A DNA stretch of 64,000 nucleotides, taken from assembly GCA_963700745.1 (NCBI GenBank), contig CAVOYT010000002.1, forward strand, positions 248,001 through 312,000, given 5' to 3'. Made by a program: the position numbers and the translations under genes. Below are positions 8,491 through 18,684 of the stretch, piece after piece (the stretch's first letter is position 1; the number at the start of each line of letters is the position of its first letter). The notes below the pieces were generated by a model. The model saw nothing but the letters and a program-made list of their open reading frames with translations. It was not told where the DNA came from and made no database searches. The DNA comes from UBA10649 sp963700745 (lineage in GTDB: Bacteria > Actinomycetota > Actinomycetes > S36-B12).

Positions 8491-10905
8491 CTAGGCGCTG
8501 GGCTCCAGCTCCCGCTCCGGCTCCGGGTCGGGAGCCTTCGCCAGCTTGCTCGGCCACCAGACCTTCTTGCCGATGTCGTAGGCCAACGCCGGGACGAGAG
8601 TCGATCTCACGATGAAGGTGTCGATCAGCACGCCGATGGCCACCGCGAAGCCGATCTGGCGGAGGAAGACCAGGGGCAGGACACCGAGCACGAGGAAGGT
8701 CGCCGCCAGCACGATGCCGGCGCTCGTGATGACGCCTCCGGTGACGGTGAGCCCCTTGAGGATCCCGGCTCGCGTGCCGAGCTTGATCGACTCCTCTCGT
8801 ACGCGGGTCATCAGGAAGATGTTGTAGTCCACGCCGAGGGCCACGAGGAAGACGAACGCGAACAGCGGGAACCCTGGGTCCGCGCCCGCGAACCCGAACA
8901 CGTGGTTGAAGAAGATCGCACAGACGCCCAGCGTCGTGAAGAACGACAGCACGACCGTCCCCATCAGCAGCAGCGGCGCAGCCACAGAGCGCAGCAGCAG
9001 CATCAAGATGATGAAGATCACCACGAGGACGACCGGGATGATCAGGTTCCGGTCGTGCAGGGAGGCGACGTCGACGTCGAGCTGGGAGGCGGTCTGCCCG
9101 CCGACGAGAGCGTCCGCTCCCTCGATCGCGTGCACGTTCGTGCGCAGTGAGTTGACTGTGGTGATCGCCTCGGGGCTGTCGGCGGCGTCGGCGAGCGTGA
9201 CCTGGAACTGCACCCTCCCGTCAACGACTTTCGGCGGTGCCTGATCCGCTCCGGGTACCCCGTCCGGAATCCCGGTGTAGGGGATGACGGCGGCCACGCC
9301 GGGAGTCCCGGTCGCGGCGTCGGCGACGGCCTGGGCCTGCTCCTCGTTGGCGAGGATGATGGCCGGGGTGCCGAGTCCGCCCGGGAAGTGGTCGGCCAGC
9401 TGCTCCTGCCCGATCACGGAGTCAGTGCGTTCGACGAACGCCTCCGTCGTCGTGATGCCGTCTGCCTTGAGCGTCACGGTGAACGCGGCCAGGACGAGCA
9501 GGACCGCTGGCCGTCACCACCCATGTCATGCGTGGGCGACGGGCGATGCTGCCGGCCAGGCGCGACCAGATCCCGGACATTCGCTCGTCGGCTTCGCCCT
9601 CGCGCGGCACCTTCGGCCAGAAGGCCCAACGACCGGGCGGGAATGCCGTGCGACTGAACGGTCCCCATTCGGGCCTGCGGATGCGCATGATCCCGAACAC
9701 GACCCAGCCGACGATCGTGATCAGCGCGAGCAGGCCGCCGACCGCGGCGAAGGGCCCCACGGGGATGTCGGAGACGAAGCTGAGGCCGAGGCCGATGACA
9801 GTCGGGACGAGGAACGCCAGGATCGGCAGGACGATGCTGGGGATGACCAGCAGCGCGGGCAGGAAGGTGAGCATGACGACGAGGGCGCCGATGATGCCGG
9901 CGGCGCCGACCGGCCCGAGCGAGCGATTGGAGTTCAGCTCGCTCAGCAGCAGGCACAGCAGCCCGACGATGACGGTTGCGGCACTCGCGAGGATCGGTTC
10001 GACGACGCCGCGCCAGGCCGCCTTCATCGCGTCCGTGTGGAGGGCATGGTTGTGCAGTTCTTCTCGATACCGCGCGACCATGAGCAGGGCATAGTCCGTC
10101 CCCGCACCGAAGACGAGCACGGTCAGGATGCCCTGGCTCTGCCCGTTGAGGACGAGGATCTCGTTCTTGGCGAGGACGTAGACGATGGCGCTCGCCACCG
10201 ACAGGGCCATGCCGGCGGCGACGAGCGGAATCAGCCACAGGAAAGGGCTGCGGTACACGAAGATCAAGATGATCGCGACGATCAGCGCAGTGGCGCCGAG
10301 CAACGTCGTGTCGATGGCGCCGAACACGCTGATCAAGTCGCTCAGGATGCCGACCGGCCCGGTGACGTTCACCTGGAGCCCGGCGACGTCGAGCCCCGCC
10401 CTCGCGCAGGGCCTCTGTTACGACGCTGATGACCAGGTCCTCCCCGACCCGCTCCTGCGCCTGATCGGCGTTGACCGGAACCGCGATGAGCACAGCCATC
10501 CCGTCCTGCGAGGGCACCGGGATGATCGGGACCGGAGTCGAGGTAGGCGTCGAGCGTTGCGTCCCCTGCGGGCAGTCCCGGGATCTGCTCCGCGAAGGCC
10601 GCTGCGGCCGCCAGATCGTCGGGGGTGAGGGCCGCTCCGTCGGGGCGCGTGATGACCACGAGGCCGGGGAACGACTGCTGCTCGTTGAACCCGGCAACCT
10701 CGTCCGCCACCAGCGTCGACTCCGCCGACGCCGGAAGGAAGGACGCATTGTCGTTGGTCTGGACCTCGTTGAGCTTGCCGCTCAGGGGCCCGACGGCTCC
10801 GCCGACCAGCAGCCATCCCACCGCCACGGCAATCGCCAGCCAGACGGCCTTGCGGCCTTTGGACGTCCTGCGGTCGGTCGTTGGCTCATCGGTTCCCACG
10901 GTCAT
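8491..10905 (-). CDS. MMPL-family RND transporter (three frameshifts)
   Basis: Large membrane exporter of the MMPL/RND class, about 803 residues after removing extra bases near 10530, 10399 and 9505. Topology: one helix at the N-terminus (VWLAIAVAVGWLLVGGAVGP), a large extracytoplasmic domain, five to six helices containing GAGTDYALLMVARYREE, a second extracytoplasmic domain, then a second helix block with ALGVDYNIFLMTRVREE. The duplicated GTDY/GVDY proton-relay segments are characteristic. Start ATG 10905. MMPL proteins export lipids or drugs; the nearby 10-methyl lipid genes make a lipid role attractive, but nothing in the sequence decides the substrate. Confidence 0.9.
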
Positions 10906-10963
10906 GCCGACAGCGTGGCGGAAACCGCTCCGTGCCGCCAGTAGGGACACGACGGTCATATGT

Positions 10964-10975
10964 TTGACGGTTCAA
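10964..10975. promoter_or_regulatory. TTGA-N4-TCAA inverted repeat between divergent genes
   Basis: TTGA CGGT TCAA, extended by one T/A base on each side, sits 59 bp upstream of the MMPL start. This spacing and sequence resemble MarR-family operators. No regulator gene adjoins it, so function is speculative. Confidence 0.3.
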
Positions 10976-10997
10976 CTAGATCTGGCGCACACTGGCC

Positions 10998-11124
10998 ATG
11001 ACCGTCTGGCGCCCCCCCGCTGTTCGTCACGCTCGGGTCAGCGACCGACGACGCGACCGCTCCGACCTCGACCATCGACGGCTACTTCTTCGGCCTGGCC
11101 AAGCGCTCGTTCCAGGTCGCCTGA
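10998..11124 (+). CDS. Possible small protein (about 41 residues, one frameshift)
   Basis: An ATG at 10998 opens MTVWRPP; removing one G near 11018 continues as LFVTLGSATDDATAPTSTID and ends GYFFGLAKRSFQVA before TGA 11124. The length is one base over a multiple of three, the same defect as in the real genes around it, and the second half has normal codon use. It has no recognisable family and no clear ribosome site. It lies between the divergent MMPL and antiporter genes. Could equally be chance. Confidence 0.3.
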
Positions 11125-11161
11125 CTGACGGTTCCCGTAGCGGCCCGTAGGCTGCCGTGCG

Positions 11162-12743
11162 ATGAACGAGACCTTCGTCACGCTGGCCGGAGCCTCGATG
11201 ATGGCAGTGGCGCTCGGCGTCGTCGCGCGCCAGCGCGGCTGGGGCATCGCGATCCCGCTGCTCGCGGCCGGCGCCATCGTGGGGGCGCTCCCGATCGGCC
11301 CGACCGCGCCACCGGATCCCGAGGTCATCCTCATCGTCGTGCTCGCCCCGCTGGTGTTCGGCGAGGCGCTGGGATCCTCCTATCTGGACCTGCGCAAGGT
11401 CAGTCGGCCGGTGCTGGCGCTGGCGATCGGGCTGGTCGTGGCGACGACCCTGGGGGTCGCCTTCACGACGCTGCTCATCGTGGCGATGCCGGCGGCGATG
11501 GCCCTGGCCCTCGGTGCCGTGCTCGCCCCGACCGACGCCGTCGCAGTCAGCGCGGTGGCTCGACGCGCCGGACTGCCACAGGCGACTGGTGTCGATCCTG
11601 GAAGGCGAAAGCCTCGTCAACGATGGCACCGGTCTCACCGCCCTGAAGGTGTCCCTCGTCGCCGCGGCCGCCGGCAGTACGACCCTGCTCGAGGTCGGCT
11701 GGGTCTTCACCGAGGCGGTCGTGGTGGGCGTCGCCGTCGGCGCGGGTGGCGGCTGGATCCTCGTGCGGGTCCTGCGTCGCAGCAAGGACCTCGTCCCGGC
11801 CAACTCCCTGGTCCTGGTGGCCCCCTTCGCGCTGTACATGGCGGCGGAGGAGTTCCAGGGCTCAGGGATCCTGGCGGTCGTCGTCGCCGGCCTCATGATC
11901 GCCCATGCCCAGACCTCGGACCCGGGGCACAGCGGACGCGTCCAGAGCGTCACCGTGTGGCGGCACATCACGTTCGTCCTCCAGTGTCTCGCCTTCTTCC
12001 TGGTCGGCATGGAGATTCCCGACGTCCTCACTCGGCTGCCGGCCGAGGACCGCGGACTGGTCGCGGTCCTCGTCCCGGCGGTCATCGTGACCCTCATCCT
12101 GATCCGAACGATCTTCGTGTTCGGCATGATCGGCGCCTCGCGCGCAGCACGGGCGTCGAGTGGCGGCGGGGCGTTCCGCGGCGCCGCGATCCTGGCGTGG
12201 GCGGGGGCTCGCGGGCCGGTGTCCGGACTGGCTGCGTTCTCGATCCCATTGACCTTCGCCCCGGGAGAACTGGTCCCGTACCGCGACGTGATTCTGGCGA
12301 CGACGTTCTGCGCCATCGTGATCACCTTGCTGCTGTCCCTGACGCTGGGCCCGCTGGCGCGGGCCATCGGCGTCCACTCCGATGACGATGAGAGCCTGCT
12401 GCGTCGGGTCGATGCCCGCCTCGCCCGAGCGTCGCTCGATCGCCTCACGGCGGTGGAGATCGAGGCTGCCGACCACGGGACGCCGCTGCCTCCCGAGGTG
12501 TCCGAGCGTCTGCGATCCGACACCGAGCGACGCCTCGACGCCTCCACCAATCCCGAGTCCGTCACCGAGACTCAGGAGATCGCGATGCGCCAGCTGATCT
12601 CCACGGCACGGGCCATGGTGCGGGCGGAGCAGGAGGAGCTGATCCGCATGCGCGACGACGAGGGCCTCCCCGACGCCCTCGTCCGCCCGCTCCTGCACGA
12701 GCTGGACTTGCGCGACCAGGCGCTGCGGTCCGCGCAGAGCTAG
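11162..12743 (+). CDS. nhaP: Na+(K+)/H+ antiporter, CPA1/NhaP family (one frameshift)
   Basis: Cation/proton exchanger of about 526 residues. Roughly 12 hydrophobic helices (residues ~5-400) include APTDAVAVSAVARRAGLP and LVSILEGESLVNDGTGL, the conserved ion-binding Asp-rich and Glu/Asn-Asp motifs of the family, and FRGAAILAWAGARGPVSGLA. A charged cytoplasmic tail of about 110 residues follows. One extra base near 11580, between those two motifs, breaks the frame. Start ATG 11162. The stop shares a CTAG with the stop of the convergent glycerate kinase. Confidence 0.9.
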
Positions 12744-13857
12744 CGGTTCCGACGCCACGCCGCGAACGCGATGGCGGTCGCCTCCGCGACCAGCGATCGC
12801 GCTCGTTCGATGGCCAGGGAGTCACTGCCGGCGAGGGAGACGCAGTCGGACCAGCCCGCGAAGCCAGCCGAATCGAGTTCGGCTGGTGTGAGGTCGATGC
12901 GTCCGCACACCGCCAGGACAGGCACGCCGGCTGCTCCTGGCCCGCGCCGCAACGCCGGCGGCACCCTTGCCGAGCTCGCTCTGGTGGTCCAGGCGCCCCT
13001 CGCCGGTGATCACCACGTCGGCGGACACCAGGTGACCGTCGAGTCCGACGAGGTCGGCGATCACGTCCGCGCCGAAGGTGAGCGCCGCGTCGAACACGGC
13101 CAGCAGCGCGGCAGCGGTGCCGCCGGCGGCACCCGCCCCCGGAGTGTGCGCGACGTCCCGACCCGTCGCTCCGGCCAGGACCCGAGACCACGAGAGCAGG
13201 CCGACCTTCAGCGCGGCCACCTCGTCCGGCGCCGCCCCCTTCTGAGGCGCGAAGACCGCTGCCGCACCGCTTGGACCGTTCAGCGGACTCGACACGTCCA
13301 CGGCCACCGTGACCTGCGCCGCCAATAGACGTGGATCGAGGTTCGGCAAGGTCGAGCCGCGCAATCGTGCCCAGGCCCGACCCGCCAGGGAGCACGGCCT
13401 TCCCGTCGGCATCTGTCAGCGTGGCACCGAGTGCGCTCAGCAGGCCGGTCCCGCCGTCGGTGGAGGCGCTGCCCCCGAGGCAGACCAGGAGGCGGTCGGC
13501 GCCCAGGTCGAGGGCGGCGCGCAGGGCGTCACCGAGCCCATGGGTCGTGCTCGTCATCGGCGCCGTCACGCCTGGTGGCAGCCGGGACATCCCGCAGGCC
13601 GACGCGAGCTCGACCACCGCGTGCCGCCCCCTGAGGGCGATCGCAGCGTCGCCGGGCTCTCCGGTCGGACCTCGGGTGACGATCGGGACCCGCGTGAAAC
13701 CCGCCGAGACGAACGCATCCACGGATCCGTCCCCGCCGTCGGCGATGGGCACCAGGGCGAGGTCGGCGTCTGGCGTGACGCTCTGCACTCCGGACGCCAT
13801 GGCGTCCGCGACCTGAGACGCCGTGAGCGAGCCCTTGAAGGAGTTGGGGGCCACCAC
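12740..13857 (-). CDS. glxK: Glycerate kinase, GlxK/GarK family (two frameshifts)
   Basis: Phosphorylates D-glycerate (glycerate kinase type 1), about 371 residues after removing extra bases near 13344 and 12938. Diagnostic segments: VVVAPNSFKGSLTASQVADA at the N-terminus, LVPIADGGDGSVDAF, CLGGSASTDGGTGLLSALGA, FAPQKGA, and VITGEGRLDHQSELGKG near the C-terminus. The start is taken at GTG 13857; an ATG further upstream would need another correction. It links glyoxylate or serine catabolism to glycolysis. Divergent from the decarboxylase gene and convergent with nhaP. Confidence 0.9.
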
Positions 13858-13961
13858 GACCCGGAGCCGGCGACCTGCTCCATCCGCAACTGCTGGCTCA
13901 CCGTCTTGCGACAGGATGGGGGCTGGCGGCACCTGCCCCACCCAACCACCCGGAGGCCCCC

Positions 13962-15383
13962 GTGTCTCGCACTCCACTCGTCGACGCCTGGCGCCGTGCC
14001 CTCGCGGCGAGCCGCCGACCCATGCAGGTCCCCGGGCACAAGATGCGGTACGCCGGAGACGCCCCGGGCTGGGCTGCCGATCTCGTCGGCGACATGGTCC
14101 GTGACGACGTGCCCTTGCAGGGTGGCGTCGACGACAACGCCTACAGCAACCACTACCTGGAGCAGGCGGAGGCGCTGTGGGCGGCGGCCGTCGGGGCCGA
14201 CCACAGTCGGTTCCTGGTCGGTGGCTCGTCGCAGGGAAACATCGCGGCCCTCGCCACCGTCGGGGACCAGGGCATCCCGATCGCGATCGACCGGACCTCG
14301 CACCGCAGCACGCAGGCGGGGCTGGTGCTCATCGGGGCACGTCCCGTGTGGATCTATCCGCGGCTGCATCCTGAGTTCCACCTGCCCATCGGCATGGAGG
14401 CGTCCAGCATCTCTCGGGTGCCGGAGGACGTGAACGGCGTCTTCGCGACGTCGCCGTCCTACATCGGCACCCTCTCCGACGTCGCCAGCCTCGCCGCTGC
14501 CGCTCACGCCCGGAACGAGCCGCTCATCATCGACCAGGCGTGGGGCGCCCACCTGGACTTCCTGCCCGAGGGCGGAGCGATGCGGGCGGGCGCCGACTTC
14601 AGCGTGACCAGTGTCCACAAGGCGCTGCTCGGCTACTCGCAGACCGCCGTCGTGAGCATGCGCGATGACCTGCTGCCCCGTTCCACCCTGGACAGGTGGG
14701 TGGACCTCACGACCACCACGTCGCCATCGGGCACGCTGTTCGCCACCATCGACGGGACTCGCGCCGCGATGGAGCGCGACGGCCGGGCTCGACTGGCGCT
14801 GGTCATGGAGGCCGTCTCCGAAGCGCGCCGCAGGCTGGCGCGCGTGCGAGGGCTGGTGGTCCTGGACGAGGCCACGGCCGGTTGTCGTGTCGATCCGATG
14901 AAGCTGACGCTGATCCTCCCGGGCACGGGCACCGATGGGGTCGCCCTCGGCGAGCAGCTCTGGGAGCTCGGCCACGGCCCCGAGTCGGCCGACCATGACA
15001 CGATCGTGTTCACGGTGTCGGTCGCCGACGAGCCGGAATGGGTGCTGGAGTTCGCGGACCTGCTCGCCTCGTTGATCGAGTCGCACCGGGGTGAGCCGCG
15101 CCCTTCGTCGCCGCTCGCGGTCTGGCGCGTCGAGCCAGAAGTCGTGCTCACCCCTCGCGAGGCGTTCCTCAGCGAGCGCCGACGAGTGACGATGCGCGAG
15201 GCCGTCGGCCAGGTGAGCGCGGAGCAGTTCTGCCCGTACCCGCCGGGAGTCCCCCTGCTGGCCCCGGGTGAGCGCGTGACTCAGGAGAGCGTCGACGCGA
15301 TTGTGGCCGCCAGCAAGGTGTGTCGGGTTGCGTACTGCAGCGACCCGACCCTGGAGACGATGCTGATCGTCGACAACGCCTGA
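13962..15383 (+). CDS. PLP-dependent Orn/Lys/Arg decarboxylase family protein
   Basis: 473 residues, fold type I PLP enzyme of the Orn/Lys/Arg decarboxylase major-domain family. Visible: MQVPGHKMRYAG near the start, GGSSQGNIAAL, DQAWGAHLDFLP with the cofactor Asp, and VTSVHKALLGYSQ, where Lys forms the Schiff base. The C-terminal part carries EQFCPYPPGVPLLAPGERV, typical of this group. It lacks the N-terminal wing domain of the inducible enterobacterial enzymes and so resembles short arginine/lysine decarboxylase-like proteins. Start GTG 13962, divergent from glxK. The substrate cannot be read from sequence. Confidence 0.88.
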   Translation: MSRTPLVDAWRRALAASRRPMQVPGHKMRYAGDAPGWAADLVGDMVRDDVPLQGGVDDNAYSNHYLEQAEALWAAAVGADHSRFLVGGSSQGNIAALATVGDQGIPIAIDRTSHRSTQAGLVLIGARPVWIYPRLHPEFHLPIGMEASSISRVPEDVNGVFATSPSYIGTLSDVASLAAAAHARNEPLIIDQAWGAHLDFLPEGGAMRAGADFSVTSVHKALLGYSQTAVVSMRDDLLPRSTLDRWVDLTTTTSPSGTLFATIDGTRAAMERDGRARLALVMEAVSEARRRLARVRGLVVLDEATAGCRVDPMKLTLILPGTGTDGVALGEQLWELGHGPESADHDTIVFTVSVADEPEWVLEFADLLASLIESHRGEPRPSSPLAVWRVEPEVVLTPREAFLSERRRVTMREAVGQVSAEQFCPYPPGVPLLAPGERVTQESVDAIVAASKVCRVAYCSDPTLETMLIVDNA

Positions 15384-15392
15384 GGAGCGAAC

Positions 15393-15914
15393 TCAGGCGG
15401 CACACAGGATGGCCAGGACCGCGATGTCCGGATCCTCGACCGGGTTGAGCCCGACCCGACTGACTAGGCGCGTGACAGTGCCGTCCGCCTCGGCCTCGAC
15501 CCAGCTGGCGCGGTGGCCCAGCCCCAGGTGCGGAACGCCGGGCAGGAGAAGTGCGCCGGACGCAGCGCCCGCATTCTCCGGGGTCGACGGATTGGTCTCC
15601 GATGGCGGATGCAGGACCAGGAGGGCGGTCGGCTGCGGGGCGGAGAGGGTCCCGGGCCCCGGGGCGTCCTCGCCGATCACCGGCCCAGCGCACGTGACGA
15701 GTCCGACGGTGTCCGGCTGCGGGTCCTCGGGCAGGTCGTCGACGGAGCGGAAGACCGCGGTGTGGGGCAGGCACCCGGGGTGCGCGGCCATGCGCACGGC
15801 GAGGGCGAGGAACTGCGTCCATTCGCGGGTGGAGTCGGGCCAGCGGCCGGAGATCACGAAGCCGGCGAGCGAGTAGTCGGACCGCAGGAACGGAGAGACG
15901 TGGACGGACGACAC
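15393..15914 (-). CDS. Unrecognised protein, 173 residues
   Basis: GTG start at 15914 with a strong AGGAGG site (15918-15925 region). A soluble protein with no membrane segment: it opens MSSVHVSPFLRSDYSLAGFV and ends DPDIAVLAILCAA, with aromatic-rich blocks such as RWPDSTREWTQFLALAVRM. No motif identifies it. Its stop lies 10 bases from the convergent decarboxylase stop and its start faces the cupin gene across 130 bp. Codon use is normal, so it looks real. Confidence 0.7.
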   Translation of the reverse strand: MSSVHVSPFLRSDYSLAGFVISGRWPDSTREWTQFLALAVRMAAHPGCLPHTAVFRSVDDLPEDPQPDTVGLVTCAGPVIGEDAPGPGTLSAPQPTALLVLHPPSETNPSTPENAGAASGALLLPGVPHLGLGHRASWVEAEADGTVTRLVSRVGLNPVEDPDIAVLAILCAA

Positions 15915-16046
15915 GGTTCACCTCCTGCCGGTGGTTGTGCACATGGTGCACGTGGTTGACCGCAAGGGTGCGGCACCGCGCCGCTGGCACACAAGTACCC
16001 GCGAGTGCTAGCCGGCTCTCGGAGCGGTGGGCGCCATGATGTCCTC

Positions 16047-16379
16047 ATGAATGACGCCTTCGATGCGACGACTGCCGAGCTGCGCTTCACGGAGCTGCCG
16101 GACGACAAGTGCCCGGCCGGCCCGCTCGCCACCGGCGTCACCATGCTCGCCAGCACCGATGCGCTCGAGGTCGGGGTCTGGGAGCATCCCGTCGGCACGT
16201 CGACGGACGTCGAGACGGATGAGGTGTTCATCGTCCTGTCCGGCTCGGGCCGGGTGCTGCTCGACGGCGGCCGGGTCCTCGAGCTCCGTCCGGGGACCGT
16301 GGGGATCCTGGAGTCAGGAACGGCCACGACGTGGGTCGTGGACGAGCCGCTGCGCAAGGTCTGGGTCGTCGAGCGCTGA
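16047..16379 (+). CDS. Small cupin-domain protein
   Basis: 110 residues, a single beta-barrel cupin of the DUF861/EutQ-like kind. The core runs VGVWEHPVGTSTDVETDEVF to VLSGSGRVLLDGG, then LRPGTVGILESGTATTWVVDE. The usual metal-binding His and Glu of motif 1 are only partly kept (HPVG...ETDE), and the second motif lacks its His, so metal binding is doubtful. Start ATG 16047. Convergent with the aldo/keto reductase. Function unknown. Confidence 0.8.
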   Translation: MNDAFDATTAELRFTELPDDKCPAGPLATGVTMLASTDALEVGVWEHPVGTSTDVETDEVFIVLSGSGRVLLDGGRVLELRPGTVGILESGTATTWVVDEPLRKVWVVER

Positions 16380-16391
16380 CCTGAGCGGCGG

Positions 16392-17276
16392 CTACCCGGT
16401 GGCCAGCCGGTCGAGCTCGGTCAGGGTGGCGTCGTCGAGCTCGAGGAGGGCGGCCGCGCAGTTGTCCTCGAGATGGCCGAGCGATCCCGTGCCAGGGATC
16501 GGCAGCACGACGGGCGAGCGCCGGAGCAGCCACGCGAGCGCGACCTGCCCGGGCTGAGCGCCGACGCGTTCTGCGATGGCCGCGAGCGGACCGTCGGGAC
16601 TGACCAGGCTGCGCCCCCCGAGCGGGAACCACGGGATGAAGCCGATCCCCTCCTTCCCGCTGAAGTCGAGCAGCACCTCTGCGCTGCGATCACCGACGTT
16701 GTAGAGGTTCTGCACGCTCACCACCTCGAAGTGCTCGCGGGCCTTGCGCACGTCGTCGACGGACACCTCCGACAGGCCGACGTGCCGGATGAGTCCTTCA
16801 CTCTGCATGGCGGCGATCTCGGCCAACTGGTCCTCGGCCGGGACGTTCGGATCGATGCGGTGCAACTGCCACAGGTCGATGCGATCCACGCCCAGGCGAC
16901 GCAGCGACATCTGGACGCACTGGCGCAGGTACTCGGGCCGGCCGACGGCGGCCCACTGGTCCGGACCCTGACGGGTCAGCCCACCCTTGGTCGCGATGAC
17001 CAGTCCGTCGTAGGGATGCAGCGCCTCGCGGATGAGGTCTTCGCTGACGAATGGCCCGTATGAGTCGGCCGTGTCGATGAAGTCCACCCCGAGCTCCACT
17101 GCGCGTCGCAGCACCGCGATCGCCGTGTCCCGGTCGGGCGGGTCCCCCCAGATACCTGTGCCCGTGATCCGCATGGCCCCGAAGCCCAGGCGTCGCACCG
17201 TGATGGGGTCGTCGGAGGTGGACGCCAGCGTGAACGTCCCGCTGGCGGAGATGGGCTGCTGGGTCAGATCGGTCAT
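16392..17276 (-). CDS. Aldo/keto reductase
   Basis: NADPH-dependent oxidoreductase of 294 residues, start ATG 17276. The catalytic tetrad is visible in order: Asp in GVDFIDTADSYG, Tyr in the same segment, Lys in VIATKGGL, His in WQLHRIDP. The C-terminal cofactor-binding end reads PVVLPIPGTGSLGHLEDN. It resembles the YajO/AKR13-like actinobacterial enzymes. It follows the secreted-protein gene on the same strand with only 8 bases between, suggesting cotranscription, though a functional link is not obvious. Confidence 0.92.
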   Translation of the reverse strand: MTDLTQQPISASGTFTLASTSDDPITVRRLGFGAMRITGTGIWGDPPDRDTAIAVLRRAVELGVDFIDTADSYGPFVSEDLIREALHPYDGLVIATKGGLTRQGPDQWAAVGRPEYLRQCVQMSLRRLGVDRIDLWQLHRIDPNVPAEDQLAEIAAMQSEGLIRHVGLSEVSVDDVRKAREHFEVVSVQNLYNVGDRSAEVLLDFSGKEGIGFIPWFPLGGRSLVSPDGPLAAIAERVGAQPGQVALAWLLRRSPVVLPIPGTGSLGHLEDNCAAALLELDDATLTELDRLATG

Positions 17277-17284
17277 GCGCAGAG

Positions 17285-18587
17285 TCAACCCTGCACTTCG
17301 TTCCAGCGCATCATGAGCTGCTCGGCCAGCGTGTTGACGGCGAGCTGGTCGAGCGGGAGATCCGCGATCTCGTCACGGGTCAGGTAGTACGTCACCGACT
17401 GGATGGCGTTCCCCGAGAGCACGTGGATGGTGTACGACTTCATCGAGAACCCGGAGCCGGGGTCAGTGGAGAAGTCACGCGACCAGACGGCAGCGACCCC
17501 GTCGAACTGGAAGGCGGACACACCGCTGGCGGTGCGACTGATCGGCTTCGTCGGCGAGATCGGCGGCCGCGAGGGATCGTTGCAGCCGAGCACGGCGCGC
17601 CTGAGCTTGATCCAGGCCGCCGAGGCAGCGTCGTCGGTCTGGTACACGTTCACGGCCTGAAGAAGCGCACCCGGCTCGGCTGTGACGTCTCCGGTCCCGC
17701 CGAGGGACGAGGAGAACGTCCACGACCCGGCGGGCAGGTTCGCCCGTAGTGCACAGGTCCAGGGGCCGTTGCCCGGTGCGTCGGCCGTGAACGAGGACCA
17801 CCCGCCCTCCTCGGGGGTCGTCACAGGTAGCTCAGCGGGGACATCGCTCGTCATGAGCATCGACGTCTCGGCGCCGGTGACGAGCGGGCCCTGGCTGTTG
17901 GGGGCGGTCGCGCGCTGGGCCCAGCGGTCCGCGAGGCGACCGGACAGCGCGTTGATTGCCGCCGGCACGCGGGAGCCGAGAGTCGGCGACTGCCGGACGT
18001 AGGAGGTCACCTGGATGGCGTCACCTACCGGGACCACAGCCGTGTGCTGCACGTTGGCGTTGGACGTCGTCGTGACTGCCCACCCGGCCCCGGCCGCTCC
18101 AGTTGCTGGAAGGCGCTTCCGGCTGACCTTCCAGGCGTAGTCGCTCCTCGACCAGCTCCCCGAGCAGTGCGCGCCCGACGGCGGTGCTCAGTCGCGCCCA
18201 GGCGCGGCTCGCCGCCTCGGCGCTGGGGTACTGGTACACGCTCTGCCAGACGAAGCCGTTCCTGGCCATGTACCCGACGGCCATCGTGTCGGGGACGTCA
18301 ACTCCCTTGTCGGAGTTGGAGTAGCGGCACACCGACAACGGGTCCTGACCGCCAGGCGGGTTGGTGAAACCCGTCTGGAAGGAGGCGTCGTTGCCTGTCC
18401 CGGCGCTCAGTGCCGCGGAGAGGTCGAACGAGAGCATCGCGTTGGTGGCGGCCACCAGATCGGAGCTCGCCGGAGGTGCGGCAATGGGTGGCGCTGCAGC
18501 GCTGCTCATCGGCGCCGTCGCCAGAACACCCGCGGCGACGACCGCTGCGGCAATCGATCCGATGAGTCCTCGTCCTCGCACGCCCAT
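17285..18587 (-). CDS. Secreted protein with two PknH-sensor-like repeats (one frameshift)
   Basis: About 433 residues after removing one extra base near 18087. An N-terminal signal peptide (MGVRGRGLIGSIAAAVVAAG...) has an AxA-type cleavage region around SSAAAPP. Two similar halves follow, each with a Cys, a WxxVYQYPSAEAASRAWARL-type segment (second copy VNVYQTDDAASAAWIKLRRA), and a terminal strand-helix block with GDAIQVTSYV / GNAIQSVTYYLTRDE. The layout resembles the extracellular sensor domain of PknH-type kinases, here without any kinase. ATG 18587 is preferred to the GTG at 18596 because GAGGGG is correctly spaced for it. Ligand unknown. Confidence 0.78.
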
Positions 18588-18684
18588 GATCGTCACCCCT
18601 CATCAATGCGGTCGGCACCGCCGGCCCGTGTCTCACGGTATTGACCCGACGGCGTTCGATGCTCGCTGAAGTGGGCGCTTGTCG

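Noticed and set aside
11027..12565. 512-codon open frame antisense to nhaP
   Set aside because: Shadow of the antiporter gene, low-complexity Ser/Thr/Arg product.
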